Below, one piece after another: positions 8,484-16,563 of a stretch of 64,000 nucleotides of DNA (position 1 is its first letter; every line of letters begins with the position of its first letter). The DNA is from Flavonifractor porci. Lineage in GTDB: Bacteria > Bacillota > Clostridia > Oscillospirales > Oscillospiraceae. The stretch lies in the NCBI RefSeq assembly GCF_037572415.1, contig NZ_JBBHLB010000015.1:21089-85088 (forward strand), given 5' to 3'. The notes under the pieces were generated by a model that worked only from the letters and a program-made list of their open reading frames with translations, searched no databases and was not told the DNA's origin. The translations under genes and the position numbers were made by a program.

Positions 8484-9026
8484 ATGAAAGCGACTGGTAT
8501 CGTGCGCCGGATCGACGATCTGGGGCGCATCGTGATCCCCAAGGAGATCCGCCGCACCATGCGGATCCGGGAGGGCGACCCCCTGGAGATCTACACCGAC
8601 AAGGACGGCGGCGTCATCTTCAAAAAATATTCTCTTATGAACGGATTGGGGGATTTTGCCGGCCATCTGTGCGAGACTCTGAACAAGACCACCGGCGAGA
8701 TCGCCGTCATTACCGACCGGGACAGCTGCATCGCCGTGGCCGGCAGCGGACGGCGGGATCTGGCGGACAAGCAGATCTCCCCCGCCCTGGAGCAGATCAT
8801 GGAGGGCCGCCAGATCTACCAGCACAAGGATGGCGGCTCTCCCGTCCCCGTGTGCGAGGGCAGCGACACCTATCTGGTGTCCTGCGCCGCCCCCATCCTC
8901 TCGGAAGGGGATGTGCTGGGCTGCGTGCTCTTCGCCGGTACGGATGGGACCTTGCAGAACAGCGAGACTCAGTACAAGCTGGTCCAGACCATTGCCGGCT
9001 TCCTGGGCCGCCACATGGAGCCCTGA
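8484..9026 (+). CDS. spoVT: Stage V sporulation protein T
   Basis: A 180-residue transcription regulator that tunes sigma-G-dependent genes in the forespore. The N-terminal AbrB-type swapped-hairpin DNA-binding domain (MKATGIVRRIDDLGRIVIPK, residues 1-50) is almost identical to Bacillus SpoVT. The rest is a GAF-like domain ending GFLGRHMEP. ATG 8484 follows GGAGGAGAAG; the in-frame extension upstream has no ribosome site. Length matches SpoVT (178-180), not the shorter AbrB. It indicates an endospore former. Confidence 0.93.
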   Translation: MKATGIVRRIDDLGRIVIPKEIRRTMRIREGDPLEIYTDKDGGVIFKKYSLMNGLGDFAGHLCETLNKTTGEIAVITDRDSCIAVAGSGRRDLADKQISPALEQIMEGRQIYQHKDGGSPVPVCEGSDTYLVSCAAPILSEGDVLGCVLFAGTDGTLQNSETQYKLVQTIAGFLGRHMEP

Positions 9027-9029
9027 TCC

Positions 9030-9078
9030 TTGTAACAGACCGCCTCCTTTGCTATACTGTGGGCAAAGGAGGCGGTCT
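9030..9078 (+). promoter_or_regulatory. Promoter embedded in a hairpin that masks the thpR ribosome site
   Basis: A 16-bp perfect inverted repeat (9037-9052 and 9063-9078, 10-base loop) follows spoVT. Its 3' arm contains the AAAGGAGG ribosome site of thpR. A promoter-like pair, TTGTAA (9030-9035) and TATACT (9053-9058) with 17-base spacing, spans the 5' arm and loop. A transcript started here would lack the 5' arm and leave the ribosome site free. Read-through RNA from spoVT would fold and hide it. The hairpin may also act as the spoVT terminator. Confidence 0.55.
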
Positions 9079-9080
9079 TT

Positions 9081-9608
9081 ATGCGTCTGTTTTGGGGCGT
9101 GGAACTGCCAACCGTCTGGCACGAGGCGCTGGACCGGGGAGCCGCCGCGCTGAAGCAGGCCGGAGTGCAGGCCAATTTTACCCGGCGGGACAACTATCAT
9201 CTCACGCTGGTCTTTCTGGGGAATACCGACCGGGCGGAGGCGGCTGCCGCCGCCCTGGACCAGGTGGACGCTCTCCCCTTTTCCCTCCGCTCCGCCTCTC
9301 CGGGCTGTTTTTCCAAAAAGGGCGGGGACATCTGGTGGCTGGGGGTGGAGCCTCTCCCCGGCCTGATGGCCGCCCAGCGGCAGCTGGAGAACGCCCTGCG
9401 CCAGGCCGGGTTTAACCCGGAGGCACGCCCCTACCGCCCTCACATCACCCTGGCCCGGAAGGTGCGCTCCCCCGCCGGGCTGGAGCCTCTCACCGTCCCG
9501 GGACGGTTCCCCCCTCTGGAAACGAAGGTAAACCGGCTCACCCTCTTCTCCTCGGAGCGGGTGGACGGCGTGCTGCGCTATCTGCCTCTGTACCGGACGG
9601 CACTTTGA
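9081..9608 (+). CDS. thpR: RNA 2',3'-cyclic phosphodiesterase (LigT/ThpR)
   Basis: A 175-residue member of the 2H phosphoesterase superfamily, which opens 2',3'-cyclic phosphates on RNA ends. Both catalytic H-x-T-L motifs are present, HLTL near residue 40 and HITL near residue 120, in the usual two-lobe arrangement. The first residues MRLFWGVELP match the family start (xRLFxAxxLP). Its ribosome site lies in the hairpin described at 9030-9078. It converges on sleB. Confidence 0.88.
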   Translation: MRLFWGVELPTVWHEALDRGAAALKQAGVQANFTRRDNYHLTLVFLGNTDRAEAAAAALDQVDALPFSLRSASPGCFSKKGGDIWWLGVEPLPGLMAAQRQLENALRQAGFNPEARPYRPHITLARKVRSPAGLEPLTVPGRFPPLETKVNRLTLFSSERVDGVLRYLPLYRTAL

Positions 9609-9635
9609 TATGTAGCGGGCGGAAACCGCCCGCGC

Positions 9636-10295
9636 TCAGGCACAAAACCGGTGGTTGCCGATCTGGAGGATGAGAGGCCGGCTCCAGATCCAGCTGCTGG
9701 TGGCGGTGGCGGGGTTGAAATAATAGATGGCCCCGCCGCTGGGGTCCACACCGTTGAGGGCGTCCTGGGCCGCCCGTACCGCCGACTGGGCCACCGGCTC
9801 GTTAAACTGGCCGTCCACCATGCAGGTGAAGGCCCCCGGCTGGTACACCACCCCGGCGATGGTGTTGGGGAAAGAGGGGTGCTCCACCCGGTTGAGGATC
9901 ACCGCTCCCACCGCCACTTGACCGCTGTAGGGCTCGCCCCGGGCCTCCGCCGAGATCACCCGGGCCAGCAGATCCACACTGGCGTCCTGGGTGGGTGCGC
10001 CCCCGCCCGACATTCCCAGGGCCTTCAGGGTGGCGGGGCCCACGATGCCGTCGGCGGTCAGGCCATTTTTCCGCTGAAAATACTTCACCGCCTGGGTGGT
10101 CTGGCTGCCGAAGACCCCGTCCACCGCACCGTCATAGTAACCCCAGTTCTTCAGTTTGGTCTGGATCACCCGCACCTGCTCCCCGCTGGAGCCCTGCCGG
10201 TAGGTGGCCGCCTGGGCCTGCTGGGCAAAGGCAATGAGGGAAATGTTGACCGCGAACACCAGAGCCAGCGCCGCGATGCGCCTGCGTCTGTTCAT
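9636..10295 (-). CDS. sleB: Spore cortex-lytic enzyme SleB
   Basis: A 219-residue secreted germination enzyme that cleaves cortex peptidoglycan at muramic-delta-lactam. It has a signal peptide (MNRRRRIAALALVFAVNISL, cleaved after AQA near 30). A peptidoglycan-binding domain follows (RQGSSGEQVRVIQTKL...VDGVFGSQTTQAVKYFQ, about 33-92). A SleB/CwlJ hydrolase domain fills residues 105-219, with the catalytic Glu in ISAEARGEPYSGQVAVGAV. ATG 10295 follows GGAGGGGTAGGT. No ypeB partner is adjacent. A short GC hairpin (9615-9633) separates it from convergent thpR. Confidence 0.92.
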   Translation of the reverse strand: MNRRRRIAALALVFAVNISLIAFAQQAQAATYRQGSSGEQVRVIQTKLKNWGYYDGAVDGVFGSQTTQAVKYFQRKNGLTADGIVGPATLKALGMSGGGAPTQDASVDLLARVISAEARGEPYSGQVAVGAVILNRVEHPSFPNTIAGVVYQPGAFTCMVDGQFNEPVAQSAVRAAQDALNGVDPSGGAIYYFNPATATSSWIWSRPLILQIGNHRFCA

Positions 10296-10428
10296 ACCTA
10301 CCCCTCCAATCTCACTGGAGGTAGTGTACGGCGGCGGCGGGCCGGTTATGTGTGCCAATCCCTTCCTGCCTGCATAGCGCCAGTTGTTTTTGGCAATACT
10401 GGTACAAAACAGGAAAGGATGTGGGCAG

Positions 10429-10698
10429 GTGGTACAAGGCGTATCCCGGCAGGTCATTGTGGTAAAATCCCCCGACCCCCGATTTTTTGAACAGGCCATT
10501 TTTATTGTGAAGGAGGACGCCTTCGGCAAGGGGGCCTCCGCCGAGGCGGTGCTCCACGAGGCCCGCCTTGCGGCCGACGGCTACCTCAAACGTTCCTCCG
10601 GCTGGCGGCGGGCGTGCCGGAAGATCCCCGCCCCGGTGTATGCCGCCGGCGGCGCCCTGGGAGCCACGGTATGCTGGCTGCTGGCCCTTCTGCTGTAA
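10429..10698 (+). CDS. Conserved hypothetical small membrane-anchored protein
   Basis: The frame has no in-frame ATG in a good position. GTG 10429, preceded by AGGAAAGG, is the best start and gives 89 residues. A soluble part (VIVVKSPDPRFFEQAIFIVKEDAF and a helical VLHEARLAADGYLK) is followed by a C-terminal membrane helix (VYAAGGALGATVCWLLALLL). The PDxRFFEQAxFIVxxD pattern resembles a small uncharacterised family I recall from clostridia, but I cannot name a function. It is divergent from sleB, so a link to sporulation is possible but unproven. Confidence 0.5.
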   Translation: MVQGVSRQVIVVKSPDPRFFEQAIFIVKEDAFGKGASAEAVLHEARLAADGYLKRSSGWRRACRKIPAPVYAAGGALGATVCWLLALLL

Positions 10699-10702
10699 AC
10701 AC

Positions 10703-10735
10703 GGCAGGCGCAAAAACGCGCCTGCCTGTTTGCTT
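10703..10735 (+). terminator. Terminator
   Basis: A 9-bp perfect stem (GGCAGGCGC at 10703-10711 with 10718-10726), then TGTTTGCTTT, just after the small membrane protein. Confidence 0.7.
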
Positions 10736-10831
10736 TAAAACAGAAAAACGGTTTGGCTTACTGCGGCAGCGCCCCTTTGGGATGCTGCCGCCCGCTTTAC
10801 AAAAAGTTCACAAAGCAAGCACGAAATCCTC

Positions 10832-10886
10832 TTGCTTTTTCTATAAGACTGGAGTATTATAGGTTCGTCAATAATACTCCAGTCTT
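10832..10886 (+). promoter_or_regulatory. blaI promoter with a long palindromic operator
   Basis: TTGCTT (10832-10837) and TATTAT (10855-10860) at 17-base spacing form the promoter. A perfect 16-bp inverted repeat (10845-10860 and 10871-10886, 10-base spacer) covers the -10 and start region. It ends 28 bases before the BlaI-type repressor gene, so it is the obvious autoregulatory operator. The half-site differs from the published Bacillus and Staphylococcus BlaI boxes. Confidence 0.6.
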
Positions 10887-10914
10887 ATCACTTATGCAGA
10901 AGGAGGATGATTTT

Positions 10915-11274
10915 ATGGAAGTCAAGCTGTTTGATTCCGAGCTAAAAGTCATGGACGTTCTCTGGCGGGAAGGAGATCAGCCCGCCAAGTATGTTGCGAA
11001 AACATTGACAGATGAACTGGGCTGGAATGTCAATACCACTTACACATTGATCAAGCGCTGCATCAAAAAAGGCGCCATTGAACGAACAGAGCCCAATTTT
11101 ATGTGCCGCGCATTGATCCCAAAGAAAGATGTACAGGAGGCAGAAACAAACGAGCTGATCAACAAGATCTATGATGGTTCGGCTGATAAGCTGTTTGCCG
11201 CTCTGTTGAGCCGGAAAAAGCTATCTGCCGAGCAGATCGACAAATTGAAACAGATCGTAGGCGATTTGGAATGA
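10915..11274 (+). CDS. BlaI/MecI/CopY-family transcriptional repressor
   Basis: A 119-residue winged-helix repressor of the BlaI type. The N-terminus VKLFDSELKVMDVLWREGDQPAKYVAKTL and recognition helix NVNTTYTLIKRCIKKGAI are typical, and the C-terminal helices (KLFAALLSRKKLSAEQIDKLKQIV) form the dimer domain. AGGAGG lies 8 bases upstream of ATG 10915. It is coupled to a BlaR1-like sensor protease gene, whose product would inactivate this repressor on a cell-wall signal. No beta-lactamase gene is adjacent. Confidence 0.88.
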   Translation: MEVKLFDSELKVMDVLWREGDQPAKYVAKTLTDELGWNVNTTYTLIKRCIKKGAIERTEPNFMCRALIPKKDVQEAETNELINKIYDGSADKLFAALLSRKKLSAEQIDKLKQIVGDLE

Positions 11275-11284
11275 GGTGATGAGT

Positions 11285-13249
11285 ATGAGCCTGCTGCACA
11301 TGAGTTTCGCCGGTGCGCTCATGATCGTAGTCATCACGGTCATTCGCGCATTCCTCCTTTATCGTGTGCCGAAAAAGACCTTCATGGTACTTTGGGGAAT
11401 TACACTGGCACGGCTGCTCCTTCCATTTTCCATCCCTTCCACGTTCAGTGTATATACATTTTTTGAAAAAAAGCCGGTTGTAAGCAGCCCAGGGAACGGA
11501 GCGGTCCTTACGTTAGGCACGGCCCTTCAGGAAGGCCAGGTGGCCGCCGCTCCCCATCATATGTCAAACCCTGATATCACCGTTTCTGTATGGGCCGTCA
11601 TCTGGGCAATCGGAGCGCTGATCTGCGCGGTCATTTTCTTTATGACTTACCGGAAATGCTGCCGGGAGTTTCAAACCTCTCTGCCGGTGGACAACGATTT
11701 TACCCGAAATTGGTTAAGCTGTCATCCATGCAAGCGTCCCATTCAAATTCGTCAGTCCCAGTTGGTGCTGGCGCCCCTCACCTTTGGTGTCCTCCGACCG
11801 GTGATCCTGATGCCCAAGGGGACAGACTGGAGCGACAAAAGGACGCTGCAATATGTGTTGGCCCATGAATTTGTACACATCCGAAGATTTGATGCCATAA
11901 CAAAACTGATTCTGACCGCAGCCCTTTGTGTCCATTGGTTTAACCCGTTTGTGTGGGTCATGTATATCCTGTCCAACCGGGACATGGAACTATCCTGTGA
12001 CGAAGCTGTGGTGCGCCTCTTTGGGGAAGATACGAAGTCCTCTTATGCGCGTACGCTCATCGCCATGGAAGAAACAAAAGGCGGAATGGTCCCTCTTTGT
12101 AATCATTTCAGCAAAAATGCGCTGGAAGAAAGGATGACAGCCATTATGAAAATCAAAAAAAGTACCGTCTTGTCCATTTCCCTGGCAGTACTGATTGTTG
12201 CCGGAACTACAACTGCCTTTGCCACTTCCCCAAAGGCCGAGGATCGCAAAGCAAATTTCACAACGCTTATGGCCGGAATTGAAAAAACATATACCAAAGA
12301 CGGAAAGACCTACCATGTTCTTGGAGATGGCAGCATGATGGAAGAATCCGAATATCTGAAAAAGTATCCTGTGCCGGAAGTAGAATGGTGGACATATGAG
12401 GAATACAAAGAGTGGCTTGAAAACGAGAAAAAAGAACTCCAAAGTATGCTCGGAGAAACCGGACGCGTAAATGGTGAGAAATTTACCTGGACGCAGGAAA
12501 AGATTGATGAAACCATCGCCATGAATGAGAAAATATTACAGGAAATCAAGGATGGTGTGAAGCATTCCAAAACAGTGGATGGCCAAGAGGACGTTCTGAT
12601 CGCTATGAATCCAGGCCCAATTGACACAACCGCTGAGGTCTCAATGGATATTAATTCGACGGAATCGGATGAGTTAACACAGAAAAAAATGTTGGATTTA
12701 TATGGAAATTATGGCATCTCATTTGATAAAAGCGGAAATATGTTGTTTCAAGGCGATTTGGTCAGATTGTTTTGGGATGGTGTAGACGTTGGCGACGGTG
12801 CATCATCTGTCCTCTGCCAATATTACAACGAAAAGGGCACGGTAGATGTCCACACCGTCCGTTCTGTAATCGATAATGGTGACGGCAGCGTCGATCCTTT
12901 TGGTAAACTTATCAAAATTGTAAAGGATAGCCAGGAGGTGTTTGATCGGCGGGATGTGGACGACTATCTGTTCGACGGGCCATCCACCACCACGGCTTCA
13001 GGCTTTTCCAACCCCAATGATGGAACAAGTTTCGCAGAACTGATGAAAAAATACGCAGAATTTGGAATTCGGTATGAGAGCGGCGATGGAACAGGAAATA
13101 TCTATTATAACAATCAACTGGTGAAAACATTTGTAGATGAAAACAAACAGGGCGATGTGTTCACCTTATCTTCCGAAGACGGCGGAGAAATTGTGGTCTA
13201 TACGATATATGATAAAAACGGGACCTTAACAGGCGTCAAAATCAAATAA
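11285..13249 (+). CDS. BlaR1-like M56 membrane sensor metallopeptidase
   Basis: About 654 residues. The N-terminal half has four membrane segments and the M56 zinc-protease site LAHEFVHIRRFD (HExxH near residue 198), followed by DMELSCDEAVV. After a last membrane helix (near 300) the outer part is not a penicillin-binding domain. It contains a charged helical region and two related C-terminal modules (YGNYGISFDKSGNMLFQGD and YAEFGIRYESGDGTGNIYY). The ligand is therefore unlikely to be a classical beta-lactam via PBP acylation. ATG 11285 is preferred, with GAGGTG six bases upstream; GTG 11276 and ATG 11279 are alternatives. It is co-transcribed with the BlaI-type repressor. Confidence 0.8.
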   Translation: MSLLHMSFAGALMIVVITVIRAFLLYRVPKKTFMVLWGITLARLLLPFSIPSTFSVYTFFEKKPVVSSPGNGAVLTLGTALQEGQVAAAPHHMSNPDITVSVWAVIWAIGALICAVIFFMTYRKCCREFQTSLPVDNDFTRNWLSCHPCKRPIQIRQSQLVLAPLTFGVLRPVILMPKGTDWSDKRTLQYVLAHEFVHIRRFDAITKLILTAALCVHWFNPFVWVMYILSNRDMELSCDEAVVRLFGEDTKSSYARTLIAMEETKGGMVPLCNHFSKNALEERMTAIMKIKKSTVLSISLAVLIVAGTTTAFATSPKAEDRKANFTTLMAGIEKTYTKDGKTYHVLGDGSMMEESEYLKKYPVPEVEWWTYEEYKEWLENEKKELQSMLGETGRVNGEKFTWTQEKIDETIAMNEKILQEIKDGVKHSKTVDGQEDVLIAMNPGPIDTTAEVSMDINSTESDELTQKKMLDLYGNYGISFDKSGNMLFQGDLVRLFWDGVDVGDGASSVLCQYYNEKGTVDVHTVRSVIDNGDGSVDPFGKLIKIVKDSQEVFDRRDVDDYLFDGPSTTTASGFSNPNDGTSFAELMKKYAEFGIRYESGDGTGNIYYNNQLVKTFVDENKQGDVFTLSSEDGGEIVVYTIYDKNGTLTGVKIK

Positions 13250-13384
13250 ATGATATCCGGTATCCCGTTTGAAGGAAGTAGCAAAACACTGTCTTTCCAC
13301 ATTTATGGTGTAAAAGGCCGCCTATCTATGGTACAATCAACCTGTTACATCATGACTGAAGTTTTAGGAAGGGATACAGGAGCG

Positions 13385-14737
13385 ATGACCAAAATACTGT
13401 TTGTGTGCCACGGCAATATCTGCCGCAGCCCCATGGCTGAGTTTGTGATGAAGGATCTGGTCAGGAAGGCAGGGCTGGAGGATCAGTTCACCATCGCCTC
13501 CGCCGCCACCAGCGCCGAGGAGATCGGAAATCCGGTCTATCCCCCCGCCCGGCGCAAGCTGGCCGAACATGGCATCGGCTGCTCCGGCCACGCCGCCCAC
13601 CAGCTAAATGCGGCGGACTACGGCCAGTGGGACCTGTTCCTGGGCATGGACAGCGCCAACCTGCGGAATATGCGCCGGCTCTTTGGCGGCGACCCGGATG
13701 GCAAGGTCAAGGCCCTGCTGTCCTATGTGGGGGAGGACCGGGACATCTCCGACCCCTGGTACTCCGGCGACTTTGAGGCCACCTGGCAGGATGTGTACGC
13801 CGGCTGCTCCGCCCTGCTGGCCGCCCTGACTCAGGAGCAGCTGCCCCGTCTGGTGGTAGTGCTGGGCACCACCGCCTGCGGCAAGAGCGGCCTGGGGGTG
13901 GAGCTGGCCAAGCGCTTTGGCGGCGAGATCGTGTCCGCCGACTCCCGGCAGGTGTACACCGGCCTGGACCTGGGCACCGGCAAGGTGACCGAGGAGGAGA
14001 TGGACGGCGTGCCTCACCATATGCTGGACGTGGTGGCCCCCAACCAGCCCTACTCGGTGGCCGACTTCCAGGCGGGGGCCTATGCCGCCATCGACGATAT
14101 CATCGCCCGGGGGAAGGTGCCCTTCCTGGTGGGAGGCTCCGGGCTGTACGTCCGGGCGGTGACCGAGGGCTTTGCCTTCACCGACGCCACCCCCGACCCC
14201 GCCCTGCGGGCCGAGCTGGAAAGCAAGACCGCCGCGGAACTGTACGCCATCCTGCAGGAAAAGACGGGAGTTACCCTGGCCAACGGGGAGGAGAACAACC
14301 ACCAGCGGCTGGTACGCTCGGTGGAGAAGGCCCTGGCCGACGGCTGGGAGGCCCCTCAGGCCCATCCCCGCTACCGCTGCCTGCTGCTGGGGGTCAACTT
14401 CCCCCGGGAAACAGTATGTCAGCGCATCGACGACCGGCTCCAGGCCCGCATTGACGCGGGTATGATCGAGGAAGTGGCCGGTCTGCGGAAAGCCGGGGCC
14501 ACCGACGCGTTCCTGGAGGGTCTGGGGCTGGAGTACCGCTATATCCTTCGCTACCTGAAGGGGGAGATCCCCTCTCTGGACGCTCTGAAGGACGAGCTGG
14601 GCCGGGCCATCAAGCGCTTTGCCAAACGGCAGGTCCAGTGGTTTAACCGGGATAAGGACGTGCTGTGGCTGGACATGGAGGGGGATTTCCTCACCCAGGC
14701 CACCCAGGCTGTGGAACAGTTTTTGAAGGGCCAGTAA
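13385..14737 (+). CDS. miaA: Fusion of low-molecular-weight protein-tyrosine phosphatase and tRNA dimethylallyltransferase MiaA
   Basis: A 450-residue two-domain protein. Residues 1-150 are an LMW-PTP/arsenate-reductase-fold phosphatase: CHGNICRS at residues 8-15 is the CX5R catalytic loop and DISDPW near 122 supplies the general acid. Residues 155-450 are MiaA, which adds dimethylallyl to A37 of tRNAs: P-loop GTTACGKS near 160, DSRQVYTGLDLGTGK, GGSGLYVRAV and the C-terminal GLGLEYRY. Both active sites look intact. The reading frame is continuous through the linker ALLAALTQEQLPRLVVVLG. ATG 13385 follows AGGAGCG. MiaA is normally a free-standing protein of about 300 residues. Confidence 0.88.
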   Translation: MTKILFVCHGNICRSPMAEFVMKDLVRKAGLEDQFTIASAATSAEEIGNPVYPPARRKLAEHGIGCSGHAAHQLNAADYGQWDLFLGMDSANLRNMRRLFGGDPDGKVKALLSYVGEDRDISDPWYSGDFEATWQDVYAGCSALLAALTQEQLPRLVVVLGTTACGKSGLGVELAKRFGGEIVSADSRQVYTGLDLGTGKVTEEEMDGVPHHMLDVVAPNQPYSVADFQAGAYAAIDDIIARGKVPFLVGGSGLYVRAVTEGFAFTDATPDPALRAELESKTAAELYAILQEKTGVTLANGEENNHQRLVRSVEKALADGWEAPQAHPRYRCLLLGVNFPRETVCQRIDDRLQARIDAGMIEEVAGLRKAGATDAFLEGLGLEYRYILRYLKGEIPSLDALKDELGRAIKRFAKRQVQWFNRDKDVLWLDMEGDFLTQATQAVEQFLKGQ

Positions 14738-14840
14738 AAAGAACCTGTCATAACGCAAATACAGCGCACAGTATTTCTATCTAAATAGACATATAGGGCC
14801 GCTAACGCCCCCATTTCGTTCTTTTCTTTGAAAAATATGT

Positions 14841-14892
14841 AAAAGCACTTTTGCACTGACACCACATGGAATGTCAGTGCGAAAGTGCTTTT
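14841..14892. terminator. Long hairpin terminator between convergent genes
   Basis: A 21-bp inverted repeat with one G-U position (14841-14861 and 14872-14892), flanked by A runs and T runs. It separates the miaA fusion from the convergent minus-strand gene. Confidence 0.8.
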
Positions 14893-14933
14893 GTACGCTC
14901 TTATGCGGATTCTGGGGGCAGCTGAGGTTCGCG

Positions 14934-15266
14934 CTACGTTTTTCCAATCGCCTCTATTTTATGCACTTCCCCTTTATGTGTTACAATACTCTGATTGCGC
15001 TCACAGTTTACCGTGTCTCCTATATTTACCTGCTCATAGTCACTTTCACTGCACGATAAAGTAAATTGTTCGCCGGTTGCTTCTTGAATCACAATATAAT
15101 GGTCATCCCTGGACTCAGACTTATCTATAATTGTGACTTCTCCTGCCATTGGATAGTAACTTTTTTGCACATAGTAAACCCGATATGCAGCATAGCTTCC
15201 ACCGACCACGGCCACAACTACAACCAATAGTGCGGCTACCAAAAGAATCTTTTTATGGCTTTTCAC
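14934..15266 (-). CDS. Hypothetical membrane-anchored extracytoplasmic protein
   Basis: A 110-residue protein with an N-terminal signal anchor (KILLVAALLVVVVAVVGGSY, residues 6-25). Its all-beta outer domain (MAGEVTIIDKSE...HYIVIQEATGEQFTLSC...VNIGDTVNCE) resembles small OB-like secreted domains of the DUF3221/YobA sort. The start is GTG 15266, because AAAGGAG lies 10 bases upstream. An extended -10, TGGTATAAT, sits on the minus strand at 15333-15341. The low GC is unlike its neighbours. Function unknown. Confidence 0.6.
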   Translation of the reverse strand: MKSHKKILLVAALLVVVVAVVGGSYAAYRVYYVQKSYYPMAGEVTIIDKSESRDDHYIVIQEATGEQFTLSCSESDYEQVNIGDTVNCERNQSIVTHKGEVHKIEAIGKT

Positions 15267-15537
15267 TGCAATTTCTCCTTTATTAAACTGGGACCTGGAC
15301 CTTATCTCACTGATATATTGTTATGTACAAATATTATACCATATTTTACTCATAGCTGTAGAAGATGTTTATTATGAAAAAGTGATAGCCGTTTTACTGT
15401 CTTCCGCTCTTGATGTCTCCATTTTTCTCAGGCTGCTTTTCTCCCCCTGCCGCTGCAATCAATGCTCTCTGGTGTTGAGGTAAACCCCACGGCTGCCCCA
15501 GCAGAATTCCTTCCGAAACTTCGGACTTCCATAAAGC

Positions 15538-15573
15538 AACAGCCGCTGCGGAAGCTTCCGCAGCGGCTGTTTA
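15538..15573 (-). terminator. Terminator of the TtcA-like gene
   Basis: A 15-16-bp perfect inverted repeat centred on AAGCTT, ten bases after the stop codon on the minus strand, followed by GCTTTAT. Confidence 0.75.
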
Positions 15574-15583
15574 CATTTGGATC

Positions 15584-16339
15584 TTATCCCTCGGGCAGGG
15601 GCACCCGGCGGTGTTCCACCGGTCCCCAGGCGGGCAGGGGCAGGCCCTGCATAGCGCCGAACACCCGGCTCTTCAAACCGGGGTACTGCTGGTCCAGGGT
15701 ATGGATCAGCTCCTTGACCTCCTGCCGCTTGGTGTAGCCGTCGGCGGGGCAGGGATTGAACACCACCGGCAGGTGGTTGCGCTCGGCGGCGTTGCGGATA
15801 AGGCCCTCCCCGCAGTAGAGCATGGGCCGGATCTGGCTGATGCCCATCCGGTCCAGCCAGGTCACCGGCTGGAAGCAGGACAGCCGTCCCTCGTAGAACA
15901 GGGACAGGAAGAAGGTCTCCACCGCGTCGTCAAAGTGGTGGCCCAGCGCGATCTTGCTGATGCCCCGCTCCTTGATGGCGTTGTGGAGGGCGCCCCGGCG
16001 CATTTTTGCGCACATGGAGCAGGGATTCTTCTCCTTCCGCAGGTCGAAGATGATGTGGTGGATCTCGGAGGGCAGGAGGGTAAAGGGCACGTTAATCTGC
16101 TCACAGTAGGCAGCCACCGGAGCGAAGTCCATCCCCTCGCCCCCGTCCACATGGCCCATGTCCAGGGTATAGGCCTCCACGGTGAAGGGTTTGGGATAGA
16201 ACTCCCGCAGCCGGGCCAAAGCGGTGAGCAGCACCAGAGAATCCTTGCCGCCGGACACCCCCACGGCGATGCGGTCTCCGGCCTGGATCATGTCGTAATC
16301 CTCCACACAGCGGCGGACATAGCTCAAAATCTTGTTCAT
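15584..16339 (-). CDS. TtcA/TilS-family PP-loop ATPase (tRNA thiolation-like)
   Basis: A 251-residue N-type ATP pyrophosphatase. The PP-loop GVSGGKDSLVLL lies near residue 34. Cys pair NPCSMCAKMRRG near 113 and a later Cys in VVFNPCPADG correspond to the three Cys of TtcA that hold a [4Fe-4S] cluster. GHHFDDAVETFFLSLFYEGRL is the family block. TtcA makes 2-thiocytidine at position 32 of tRNA. Related clostridial proteins may thiolate other positions, so the exact target is open. ATG 16339 was chosen; the ribosome site is weak (GAGGTGCC). Confidence 0.8.
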   Translation of the reverse strand: MNKILSYVRRCVEDYDMIQAGDRIAVGVSGGKDSLVLLTALARLREFYPKPFTVEAYTLDMGHVDGGEGMDFAPVAAYCEQINVPFTLLPSEIHHIIFDLRKEKNPCSMCAKMRRGALHNAIKERGISKIALGHHFDDAVETFFLSLFYEGRLSCFQPVTWLDRMGISQIRPMLYCGEGLIRNAAERNHLPVVFNPCPADGYTKRQEVKELIHTLDQQYPGLKSRVFGAMQGLPLPAWGPVEHRRVPLPEG

Positions 16340-16449
16340 AGGCACCTCAAAAAATCGAAAATTGAAATGGAGCATTCAAGAGAAAGCAAGAGATATCACG
16401 CGATTTCAAGAGCATACACTTTTTCTATTTAAAAAAATCGGAAAACGTG

Positions 16450-16478
16450 TTGACACTCTGCAGTCAAGGTATTATAAT
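16450..16478 (+). promoter_or_regulatory. Perfect-consensus sigma-A promoter of rplM-rpsI
   Basis: TTGACA (16450-16455) and TATAAT (16473-16478) are separated by exactly 17 bases. About 80 bases of leader follow before rplM, containing AACGCTCCAATCG and GATTGGGG, which can pair around the start of the RNA. This is where the L13 autoregulatory leader of Firmicutes occurs; I cannot confirm that fold by eye. Confidence 0.85.
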
Positions 16479-16563
16479 ACAAAACGCTCCAATCGTAAAG
16501 ATTGGGGCCTGTATTCTGTTTAGACATATTTTTTAAGATATCATCAAAATTGGAGGTTTCACC

